Below, one piece after another: positions 9,224-16,313 of a stretch of 64,000 nt of DNA. Origin of the DNA: Desulfobulbaceae bacterium UBA2273 (GTDB taxonomy: Bacteria; Desulfobacterota; Desulfobulbia; Desulfobulbales; Desulfurivibrionaceae); contig DDWZ01000001.1 of assembly GCA_002347095.1 (NCBI GenBank), positions 1 through 64,000 on the forward strand, written 5' to 3'. The stretch's first letter is position 1. The number at the start of each line of letters is the position of its first letter. A program made the translations under genes and the position numbers. The notes under the pieces are model-generated. The model was not told the origin of the DNA, searched no databases, and worked only from the letters and a program-made list of their open reading frames with translations.

Positions 9224-9330
9224 TTGATGGCCCCGCAAAAAGACGCGCCGCCATCGGTTTTCACGATATAATTCGTTAAGGTTGAGTGCGGACCTGTTGC
9301 TTTCTTCTTTTTTGGCAAGTCCATCTTCAT
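9220..9330 (-). CDS. 36-residue ORF, translationally coupled on both sides
   Basis: A 37-codon frame (start MKMDLPKKKKATG, end DGGASFCGAIK) fills the 103-base gap between menG and the UbiX gene. Its ATG overlaps the menG stop as ATGA, and its own TGA overlaps the ATG of the UbiX gene as ATGA. A GGGGGTGA ribosome-binding-like stretch lies directly before its start, inside menG. The peptide is basic at its N-terminus (KKKK) with a single Cys near the end and no membrane segment. I do not recognise it. It could be a real small protein or a coupling leader that delivers ribosomes to the UbiX start. Confidence 0.55.
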   Translation of the reverse strand: MKMDLPKKKKATGPHSTLTNYIVKTDGGASFCGAIK

Positions 9331-10034
9331 TTCACCCCCACATAGACCGTCACCACCCCGAAGGTCAGCGGCCGATGGTAGGTGGTGGCAAACCCGGCCT
9401 GTTGCATCATGGACAGCAGTTCTTCAGGGGCATAGAATTCGGCGATGGAGCTGGCTAGGTACTCATAGGCCTCGGTATCGCCGGAAACAAGCCCGGCAAT
9501 CTTCGGCAATACCCGGTTGAGATAAAAATTATACAGAGGCTTGATCACCGGATTTTGCGGCCTGGAAAACTCGAGGATCAGCAGCTTGCCGCCGGGCTTG
9601 AGCACCCGGTGCATCTCATTCAACCCCTGCTGGGTTCGCGCCAGGTTCCTGACTCCGAAGGCCACGGTGACACCCCAGACCGTGGAGGTTCGCACGGGGA
9701 TCTGCTCCCCGTCCCCGCACACCGGCCCGATCCGATCTTTCCGGTCGTCGGCGGGAAGATGGAGCATTCCGGCCCGCAGCATATCCTCGCAAAAATCCAC
9801 GGCCAGCACCCGGCGCTGCTTGGCCTGCCGGGTCAGCTCCAGGGAAAGGGGCAGGGTTCCGGCGCAGAGGTCGAGCACCACGCCCTTGGGGAACTCCTTC
9901 AGTTCCCGGGTGGTGACCCAGCGCCAATAGCGGTCGATCTGGAAGCTCAGCACCGAATTGAGAAAGTCGTATTTCCCGCTGATTGCGGAAAACTTTTTCT
10001 GAACAAATTTTTTCTTTTCGTCTGGATTCTTCAT
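9327..10034 (-). CDS. menG: Demethylmenaquinone methyltransferase (UbiE/MenG family)
   Basis: 235 residues. SAM-dependent methyltransferase of the UbiE/MenG type: KFSAISGKYDFLNSVLSF at residues ~13-30, motif I DLCAGTLPLSLEL (the usual GTG-D is altered to GTLP), motif II VDFCEDML, FGVRNLARTQQGLNEM and HRVLKPGGKLLILEF. It performs the last C-methylation of menaquinone. Its stop overlaps the small ORF that follows; mqnA ends 4 bases before its start. The altered motif I glycine is unusual but the rest of the fold is intact. Confidence 0.88.
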   Translation of the reverse strand: MKNPDEKKKFVQKKFSAISGKYDFLNSVLSFQIDRYWRWVTTRELKEFPKGVVLDLCAGTLPLSLELTRQAKQRRVLAVDFCEDMLRAGMLHLPADDRKDRIGPVCGDGEQIPVRTSTVWGVTVAFGVRNLARTQQGLNEMHRVLKPGGKLLILEFSRPQNPVIKPLYNFYLNRVLPKIAGLVSGDTEAYEYLASSIAEFYAPEELLSMMQQAGFATTYHRPLTFGVVTVYVGVK

Positions 10035-10038
10035 ATGC

Positions 10039-10878
10039 CTACTGTTTTCCGCAAACCTTGAGGGGAAGCGCCGACGCAGGGACCTCCCCGCGCTTGATAA
10101 GATACTCGAAAAATCGCCTCAGCGCCTCCTGCTTTTCATTGCCCAGATCATACTCAATCCCCTGAAGATACCGGTAACATGCCGCCTCGTCCATGGGAAC
10201 CCGCTTGGCCACAATGGCGCTGATCTCAGGCAGCCGCGCCTTTCCTTCACGCAGGCAACGGTGCAGCTCCTGATAAATGGCAAAGACGGTGTCCGGTTCC
10301 TCGCGGCAAAAATTCTCCCGCACAGCCCAGACCGCAAAGACAAACGGCAGGCCGGTACGCTCCTGCCAGGCCTCGCCAAGGTCCAGTCGGTGGGGATACC
10401 GCGCTTCCACTGCCAGCCGCAACGCTTCATCGCCAATGGCCAGCACCGCGGCGGGCCTTTCCGCGTCCTGACCCAACTCGCTGGCCAAGCCGCTGCGATA
10501 GCGGGGATGAACCTGGTGGAACTCCTCCAGAATGATCTTCACCAGACTCACCGAGGTCTGGGACTGGGGGCTGAGCAGAACCAATTGCTCATCCAGACCG
10601 GCAATGGGCAATTCCGAAAAGAGAAAAACGCTGCCCACCGGTCCGGTGGACGAGATGGACAGGTCGCTCATTATCCGGTACTCCCCGGGATGCAGGGCAT
10701 ATTCCTGGGAAGAAACAAAGCCGAGATCAAGCTCGTTTTCGTGCAGCATGCGGTTGAGCACCGAGGGCGGCGCCTCGGTAATCCGCCAGTCCGCTCGCCG
10801 CACACTCTGGCGCCACACCTCATACAGGGGCGCGGTGTTGATGTAATTCACCATCCCGATTCTGGCCGTGATCTTCAT
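10039..10878 (-). CDS. mqnA: Chorismate dehydratase
   Basis: 279 residues from the ATG at 10878 (MKITARIGMVNYINTAPLYE); the open frame runs further upstream but that part overlaps the preceding gene and is not protein-like. The IGMVNYINTAPL start and the periplasmic-binding-protein-like fold (LGFVSSQEYAL, ISSTGPVGSVFLFS, AIGDEAL, DLGEAWQERTGLPFVFAVWA) are characteristic of MqnA, which dehydrates chorismate to 3-[(1-carboxyvinyl)oxy]benzoate, the first futalosine-pathway step. It sits 4 bases after the deaminase stop codon. Confidence 0.93.
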   Translation of the reverse strand: MKITARIGMVNYINTAPLYEVWRQSVRRADWRITEAPPSVLNRMLHENELDLGFVSSQEYALHPGEYRIMSDLSISSTGPVGSVFLFSELPIAGLDEQLVLLSPQSQTSVSLVKIILEEFHQVHPRYRSGLASELGQDAERPAAVLAIGDEALRLAVEARYPHRLDLGEAWQERTGLPFVFAVWAVRENFCREEPDTVFAIYQELHRCLREGKARLPEISAIVAKRVPMDEAACYRYLQGIEYDLGNEKQEALRRFFEYLIKRGEVPASALPLKVCGKQ

Positions 10879-10882
10879 CCCG

Positions 10883-12085
10883 TTACTCAAGCCATTCAAG
10901 ACGAATCTCCGTGCCGGCCAAGGTGAGATACTCAAGGACTTCAGCCTCTGTTTTCGCCGGGCACCGCACCGCCAGCAGCGAGGAGGAGACCCCTGGAGCG
11001 ATACGGCCGAGTCTGTTCTCCAAGCCGAGAAGACGCGCGCCATTTATTGAGGCCATGGCAAAGACCGCCTCGGGCGGAAGATCCGGATGCTCTTCCCGCA
11101 ACACCTGCATTTCCCGCCAGAGGTTGAGCTGTGGATTGCTGGCCAGACTGTCCGTGCCCAGCACCAGCGGGACGCCCTGGGCACGCATTTTATGCACCGG
11201 CGCACGCCCCACCCCCATGAACCGGTTGCTGCCGGGACATAAGCATACTGCAGCCCCATGGAGGGCCAGGAGGGCGATCTCTTCATCCTCAACATGAACA
11301 CCATGGACGCACAGGGTCTGCTTGTCCAACACCCCAAGGGACTCCAGATAACGGACCGCACCCATCCCGGGCGGGGCAAAGGAGGCAACCTCCACCCCCC
11401 GCTCGGCAAGGAAATCAGCAAACGGTCCGCGGCCGGTGCGCAAGAATTCGATCTCCTGGGCAGACTCGGCCACGTGCATGGGAAACAGGTTGTTCCCCGC
11501 CCGTTTTTTCAAGGCCCGAATCAATGCCGGGCCTGCCGAATACGGGGCATGGGGTGTACAACACACCTCGCTGCCGATTCCGGCCAAGGTTGCCAGGGCC
11601 GCTTCCTCGGAGGGGCCGCACAGTCCGAGCAGCTCAAGGAAAAAAAGCACCTCGGTCTTGAAGCCTTCCCCCAGCAGACTGCTTTCCTGCAGGTTCCCAA
11701 TATCAACCACGGCCCGGCATCCCCCGGCATACAGACGGGCCAGCCCCATGCGCGCGGCATCATGCACTATTTCCGGCTCGGGACTTTCCGCCCGGGCGGC
11801 AAGCAGCCCCCTGATCCAGCCGGTCATGTCGCCGGGCTTCGGGGAATCCCCGGTCAGCCCGGCCAGATACGAGAGTTCGAGATGGGCGTGGCAGTTGACC
11901 AAGGGAGAGGTGATGACGTGGCCGTCATACTCTTCCAACTGGGCGTCGACATCTTTCAGCTCAGCATAGGAGCCCACCGCCGCGACCAGCCCGTTTTCGG
12001 TGAGCACCGCGCCGTCGGCGATGACCGGGCCATTGCCCGTGACGACAAAGGGCGCCCGGTAGAGATAGCGAGGGTATTCCTGCAT
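10883..12085 (-). CDS. Aminofutalosine deaminase-type amidohydrolase
   Basis: 400 residues from the ATG at 12085, which follows the mqnC stop by one base. Metal-dependent amidohydrolase: NCHAHLELS (HxH, ~residue 60), MHVAESAQE (~residue 190), CVHGVHV (~residue 250) and LGTDSLASNPQLNLWREM (~residue 305) supply the metal and catalytic residues. Within an mqnE-mqnC-mqnA operon it should convert 6-amino-6-deoxyfutalosine to futalosine, the step that then allows hydrolysis by MqnB. The assignment rests on context plus the ATZ/TRZ-like motif order; a general guanine/SAH deaminase cannot be excluded from motifs alone. Confidence 0.85.
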   Translation of the reverse strand: MQEYPRYLYRAPFVVTGNGPVIADGAVLTENGLVAAVGSYAELKDVDAQLEEYDGHVITSPLVNCHAHLELSYLAGLTGDSPKPGDMTGWIRGLLAARAESPEPEIVHDAARMGLARLYAGGCRAVVDIGNLQESSLLGEGFKTEVLFFLELLGLCGPSEEAALATLAGIGSEVCCTPHAPYSAGPALIRALKKRAGNNLFPMHVAESAQEIEFLRTGRGPFADFLAERGVEVASFAPPGMGAVRYLESLGVLDKQTLCVHGVHVEDEEIALLALHGAAVCLCPGSNRFMGVGRAPVHKMRAQGVPLVLGTDSLASNPQLNLWREMQVLREEHPDLPPEAVFAMASINGARLLGLENRLGRIAPGVSSSLLAVRCPAKTEAEVLEYLTLAGTEIRLEWLE

Positions 12086-12086
12086 G

Positions 12087-13142
12087 TTACACCAAAGTGT
12101 AGTCCATTCTGCGCTGCCTGGGCACACAACCGGCGCCTTCCACCAAGGTGCGAATCTCCTGCTCGGAGAGGCGGAACCCCACCCCGGCCGCAGCCACCAC
12201 GTTCTCCTCGATCATGGTGCTGCCGAAATCATTGGCCCCAAAGAAGAGGGAGAGCTGGGCGATCTTGGGTCCCTGGGTCACCCAGGAGGCCTGGATATTG
12301 TCGATGTTGTCCAAAAAGATCCGCGACAACGCCAGCATTCTCAAATACTGAAAGGCTGTAGTCTTGGGCAGATGGGCCAACGCCGTATTGTCCGGCTGGA
12401 AGGGCCAGGGGATAAAAGCGGTGAAGCCGCCGGTTTTGTCCTGCAGCTCCCGCACCCGCGAGAGATGCTCGACCCGCTCGGCCAGGGTTTCCAGGTGCCC
12501 GAACATCATGGTCGCGGTGGTGCGCATCCCCAAGTGGTGCGCCTCTTCCATCACCCCGAGCCAGGCGTCGGTTAAGCATTTGCGCGGCGCGGTTTCCTGC
12601 CGCACCCGGTCGCAGAGGATCTCCGCCCCGCCGCCGGGAATGGAATCGAGCCCGGCCTGCTGCAAACGGATCAGAACCTCCCGCACCGGCAGGGAGGACA
12701 GGGTGGCGAAATGGCAGACCTCAGGCGGGGAAAACCCGTGGATATGGATCCCGTGCCCCTTGATGAAGCGGAGCATTTCCTCGTAGAACTCCAGGGGCTT
12801 GTCCGGGTGGAGTCCGCCCTGGAGCAAAATCTGGGTACCGCCCAGCGCCTTGGTTTCCTTGATCTTCGCGCCAAGCTCACCAAAGGAGAGCACCGATCCG
12901 GCCGGGTCTTCCGGCGCTTTGAAAAACGCGCAGAATTTGCAGGCGGAGATGCAGATGTCGGTGTAGTTGATGTTGCGGTCAACCACATAGGTGACCATGG
13001 GCTCCGGGTGCTTTCGCCTGCGGATGGCGTTGGCCAGAAAGCCCAGTTGGTAGAGATCGCCGTGTTCCAACAGGGCCAACCCCTCTTCCGCTGTAATCCG
13101 CTCGCCCGCCAGGGACTTTTCCGTAATCCGTTTGAGGTCCAT
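12087..13142 (-). CDS. mqnC: Cyclic dehypoxanthinyl futalosine synthase, radical SAM
   Basis: 351 residues starting MDLKRITEKSLAGERI at 13142. Radical SAM cysteines CISACKFC (~residue 62-69), then LLQGGLHPDKPLEFYEEM, DSIPGGGAEILCDRVR, TATMMFGHLETLAERVEHL and GFTAFIPWPFQPDNTAL typical of the MqnC/MqnE/CofH group. MqnC cyclises dehypoxanthine futalosine. The long open frame continues 5' out of mqnE's frame and is not coding there. Five bases separate it from mqnE. Confidence 0.93.
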   Translation of the reverse strand: MDLKRITEKSLAGERITAEEGLALLEHGDLYQLGFLANAIRRRKHPEPMVTYVVDRNINYTDICISACKFCAFFKAPEDPAGSVLSFGELGAKIKETKALGGTQILLQGGLHPDKPLEFYEEMLRFIKGHGIHIHGFSPPEVCHFATLSSLPVREVLIRLQQAGLDSIPGGGAEILCDRVRQETAPRKCLTDAWLGVMEEAHHLGMRTTATMMFGHLETLAERVEHLSRVRELQDKTGGFTAFIPWPFQPDNTALAHLPKTTAFQYLRMLALSRIFLDNIDNIQASWVTQGPKIAQLSLFFGANDFGSTMIEENVVAAAGVGFRLSEQEIRTLVEGAGCVPRQRRMDYTLV

Positions 13143-13147
13143 GGCTG

Positions 13148-14242
13148 TTAATACTCTTTGATCACGTTGTACAAGGTGTCCCGCTCCACCGGTTTCCGTC
13201 CGGCATCCCGGATCAACCGGATCAACTCGGTGTCGGCCATGGTCCCGCCCGCCTCGCCGCCGGCCATATGGGTGATCAGCTCCTCCTTGACCGTGCCGTC
13301 CACATCGTCGGCGCCAAAGGAGAGGGCGATCTGGGCCAGCTTGGGCCCGATCATCACCCAGTATGCCTTGATATGCGGAAAATTGTCGAGAAAGCAGCGG
13401 GCCACCGCGATGTTCTTGAGATCGTCGATCCCACTGGTCTTGGCCAGCTCGTGCAGCTCGGTGTTCTTCGGGTGGAAGGCCAGGGGAATAAAGGTGAGGA
13501 ACCCGCCGGTTTCGTCCTGGGCCGCACGGAGGGCGGCAAGATGCTCGACCCGTTCCTCCATGGTCTCGATATGGCCGTAAAGCATGGTGGCGTTGCTTTT
13601 GAGCCCGATCCGGTGCGCCGACTTGGCAACCTCGAGCCACCCCTCGCCGGAAAGCTTCTTCTCGCAGGTGCGCTGCCTGATCCTGGGGCTGAACACCTCG
13701 GCCCCGCCGCCTGGGATCGAGCCAAGCCCGGCAGCGACCAGTTCCTTGAGGGTTTCGGTTACCGACTTTCCGGCCAGGGTAGCCAGGTGGGCGATCTCCA
13801 CGCAGGTAAAGGCCTGGATGTGGATCTCGGGCCGCACCTCCTTGATGCCGCGCAGCATGTCCAGATAATACTGGTACGGCAGATCCGGATGAATGCCGCC
13901 CACCACATGCACCTCGGTGATGGGCTCGGCCAACCGCTCCCGCACCTTGGCCTTGACCTGATCCACGGTCATCTCGTAGGCCTGGGGCGATTCCTTGTCC
14001 TTGCCAAAGGCGCAGAACTTGCAAAGATTGGTGCAGATGTTCGAGTAATTGACGTGCTGGTTGTAGATGAAATAGGCGCGATCGCCGTTGAGCCGCTCCC
14101 GCACCAGATTGGCCAGATAGCCCACCGCCAGGATATCGTTGGTCTTGTACAACCGGACCCCGTCCGCCACGCTGAGCCGCTCCCCTGCCTTGACCTTCTC
14201 CAGGATATCGCCAAGCCCTGCCGCAACCACCATCTGTTCCAT
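13148..14242 (-). CDS. mqnE: Aminofutalosine synthase, radical SAM
   Basis: 364 residues. Radical SAM cysteines CTNLCKFC near residues 71-78, followed by VHVVGGIHPDLPYQYYLDML, GSIPGGGAEVFSPRIR, SNATMLYGHIETMEERVEHL and GGFLTFIPLAFHPKNTEL. MqnE joins the MqnA product to SAM-derived adenosyl, giving 6-amino-6-deoxyfutalosine; the strong similarity to, but clear divergence from, the MqnC encoded downstream supports the split of roles. It begins 3 bases after the TetR stop codon, so the two are one transcript. Confidence 0.92.
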   Translation of the reverse strand: MEQMVVAAGLGDILEKVKAGERLSVADGVRLYKTNDILAVGYLANLVRERLNGDRAYFIYNQHVNYSNICTNLCKFCAFGKDKESPQAYEMTVDQVKAKVRERLAEPITEVHVVGGIHPDLPYQYYLDMLRGIKEVRPEIHIQAFTCVEIAHLATLAGKSVTETLKELVAAGLGSIPGGGAEVFSPRIRQRTCEKKLSGEGWLEVAKSAHRIGLKSNATMLYGHIETMEERVEHLAALRAAQDETGGFLTFIPLAFHPKNTELHELAKTSGIDDLKNIAVARCFLDNFPHIKAYWVMIGPKLAQIALSFGADDVDGTVKEELITHMAGGEAGGTMADTELIRLIRDAGRKPVERDTLYNVIKEY

Positions 14243-14245
14243 TGC

Positions 14246-14917
14246 CTACTCTCCCATATCTGACGGTTGCAACCCGGTGCGCAGCACCGCAACCATACTG
14301 TCGATCTCATCATGGAGCCGGTCGGCGGACATCCCGGCCAGCGCCAGCCCCCCGTCGAGATGCGGCTGGGCATATCCTTGCAGAAAGCGATCCAGCATCG
14401 CATCCAAAATAAAAACCACCTTTTGCGAAGGGATATCGCTCCGCAACACCCCCTGCTCCCTGGCCCGGTCCGCCAGCGGTCCGAAATATTCCAGGGAAAA
14501 AAGGCGCACCCTGGAGACCAATTCCTCCCGGCGCGGCACATCCCGCTCGAACAGCACCTTGAGATACACCTGAAAATATTCCGGGTGGCTATCGATGAAG
14601 GCTATGCCGGCCAGCAATACCTGACGGGCCACATCAAAAAAATCCTCCCGGCCGTTGCCCGTAGCCGAAGCCTTGACATACCGCTTCACCTGCAGGGTAA
14701 AATGATCAAATACATGCAGGAACAGGGCTTCCTTGTTGTCAAAATACTGGTAGAGCGAGCCCTTGGATATCCCCAACTGCTTGACGATATTATTGAGGCT
14801 TGCCCGCTGGTACCCCTGTGCGGCAAACTCGGCGGCCGCCGCACGCACGATGCCCTCGCGCTTTTCCGGCGCCAGATTCATAAAGGTTTGCTTGGGCTGC
14901 ACAAGTTGGGTATCCAT
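14246..14917 (-). CDS. TetR/AcrR-family regulator heading the menaquinone operon
   Basis: 223 residues. N-terminal helix-turn-helix at about residues 20-65 (EGIVRAAAAEFAAQGYQRAS, LNNIVKQLGISKGSLYQYFD, NKEALF), then an all-helical ligand/dimer domain. It is the promoter-proximal gene of the mqn operon (3-base gap to mqnE). A palindrome covers its own start codon and immediate upstream DNA, implying autorepression and control of all following genes. No ribosome-binding site is obvious before the ATG at 14917; an alternative start at 14881 (MNLAPEKREG) would leave the operator wholly in the leader. Ligand unknown. Confidence 0.88.
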   Translation of the reverse strand: MDTQLVQPKQTFMNLAPEKREGIVRAAAAEFAAQGYQRASLNNIVKQLGISKGSLYQYFDNKEALFLHVFDHFTLQVKRYVKASATGNGREDFFDVARQVLLAGIAFIDSHPEYFQVYLKVLFERDVPRREELVSRVRLFSLEYFGPLADRAREQGVLRSDIPSQKVVFILDAMLDRFLQGYAQPHLDGGLALAGMSADRLHDEIDSMVAVLRTGLQPSDMGE

Positions 14918-14942
14918 AATATGACCAGGCGGTCACATTATG
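14915..14942. promoter_or_regulatory. Putative TetR operator over the mqn operon start
   Basis: A 28-bp imperfect palindrome with half-sites CATAAT-x-TGACC and GGTCA-x-ATTATG around an AGGC-like centre; 11 of 14 positions are symmetric. The TGACC/GGTCA core is common in TetR-family operators. It includes the start codon of the TetR gene at 14915-14917. On the minus strand TTGCAG lies 15 bases before the palindrome's CATAAT, so the operator may also overlap the -10 region; that promoter is a weak guess. Confidence 0.65.
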
Positions 14943-14977
14943 AAAAATAGATATTCTCTGCAAGATATTTTTAGGAG

Positions 14978-15074
14978 CCGTTGAAAAATAAGCGGCACAA
15001 CCATGGAAGTTCCCGCATGGCAACGTTCCGCCGCTCCGATCAGGCGAAACAGCCACATGGTTTTTCAACAGCGG
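14978..15074. repeat. REP-like long inverted repeat between the SDR and TetR genes
   Basis: Outer arms CCG-TTGAAAAA (14978-14988) and TTTTTCAACAGCGG (15061-15074) face each other, with inner arms AACCATG (14999-15005) and CATGGTT (15056-15062) partly nested. The ~97-bp unit folds as a long interrupted hairpin in a 210-bp intergenic gap. It resembles an intergenic palindromic repeat but only one clear copy is in the window. Confidence 0.4.
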
Positions 15075-15127
15075 CGTGACAATCGTAGTAAAAAATTCGC
15101 AGAGGGAAGGGGGGGAAAAGAGAAAAA

Positions 15128-16126
15128 TCACAGTTCGTTCTTGTTGACCCATTGCAGGATGGTGTTGATTCCTTCCGCCGTCGAAACCCGGGGGAAATAC
15201 CCGAGGTCGCGATTGGCGTTTTCAATGGAAAACCAATGGGATTTTGCCAGTTGCACGGCGAGAAAACGGGTTATGCAGGGCTCCCGCTTGATCCGGGCGA
15301 GGGAAAAAGTCTTTTCCATGAGCATTCCCATCAAGTACGCCTTTTGGAAAGGGATGCTTTCCTCGACAATGGGAATATCAAGCCGCCGAAAAAATTTATT
15401 GAGCCAGTTCCAGAGATTGACCGGTTCACCCTGGGAGATAAAATACGGCTTGCCTGCCCCGGTGGCCGAGCCATGCAGATTTTTTGCCGCCAGGACAAAG
15501 GCATCCACGGCATTATCGATGAAGGTGACATCCACAAGATTATGGCCGTCCCCGACCCGCTTCAACTGCCGGCATCTGGCTTGACCGAGAAGACGGGGGA
15601 TAAGGTTGAAGTCTCCCGGCCCCCAGATCAGGTGAGGACGCAGGGCTATGGTTTTCAAACCTTCGGAGTTGGCCGCCAGAACCATTTGCTCGGCAAGGGC
15701 TTTGGTCCGGACATAGTCACAAAGAAAATTCCGGGCATAGGGCGTGCGTTCGTTCACCCCGCACAGGTCATCTTTCTGGTAAACAACCCCTGGCGTGCTG
15801 GCGTAGACAAGGGCCGCGACGTTATTTGCCCGGCAGGCGTCCAAAACATTCTGGGTGCCAACGACATTGGTTGCGTAATACTCGTTTTTATCCCCCCAGA
15901 TGCCGGACTTGGAGGCAAGATGGATTACGGTGTCATATCCGGCCAGGGAATTTTTCAGGAAATCCGCGTCGCCGATATCGCCGGAAAGAAACCGGACGCC
16001 CGAGGGTTCTGCTTCGGAAAATCCGCTCCGCGCAACTACGGCTGTCTCAATACCATCACCCACAAGGCGTTGGACCAGCGCCCTGCCGACAAAGCCACTC
16101 CCCCCGAGCACCACAACACGCTGCAT
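15128..16126 (-). CDS. NAD(P)-dependent epimerase/3-beta-HSD family, OleD-like
   Basis: 332 residues. Extended short-chain dehydrogenase: Rossmann GGSGFVGRALVQRL at residues 8-21, SGDIGD, VYAST (residue ~107), catalytic YVRTK (YxxxK, ~residue 136), then LRPHLIWGPGD, RVGDGHNLVDVTFIDNAVDA. The RPHLIWGPGD...VGDG-NLVDVT string is typical of the 3-beta-hydroxysteroid dehydrogenase/OleD branch that reduces 2-alkyl-3-ketoalkanoates. No oleA/B/C genes are near, so substrate is open (sterol- or hopanoid-like, or ketoacyl). GGTGAGGGG precedes the start. Confidence 0.8.
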   Translation of the reverse strand: MQRVVVLGGSGFVGRALVQRLVGDGIETAVVARSGFSEAEPSGVRFLSGDIGDADFLKNSLAGYDTVIHLASKSGIWGDKNEYYATNVVGTQNVLDACRANNVAALVYASTPGVVYQKDDLCGVNERTPYARNFLCDYVRTKALAEQMVLAANSEGLKTIALRPHLIWGPGDFNLIPRLLGQARCRQLKRVGDGHNLVDVTFIDNAVDAFVLAAKNLHGSATGAGKPYFISQGEPVNLWNWLNKFFRRLDIPIVEESIPFQKAYLMGMLMEKTFSLARIKREPCITRFLAVQLAKSHWFSIENANRDLGYFPRVSTAEGINTILQWVNKNEL

Positions 16127-16313
16127 CCCCTCACCTTTCCGCAGAGATGAACACTTCCGCTACACGGCTCCCCCAATGTCCCTCATGCAACTCCTACGTT
16201 GATATACCCATTATCTGTAAAGTGCAAATAAAAAAAAGTAGGCAACTTGCTGTTTTTTAAATTCTTTTCCCGAAGGAGAGCGTCGTGTTTCCTCTCAGGG
16301 AAAACACCGCGCT

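Noticed and set aside
12087..14024. A 645-codon minus-strand frame covering mqnC and most of mqnE
   Set aside because: Only the part from 13142 is mqnC; the 5' part is out of frame with mqnE and Arg/Gly-rich, the mark of a shadow frame.
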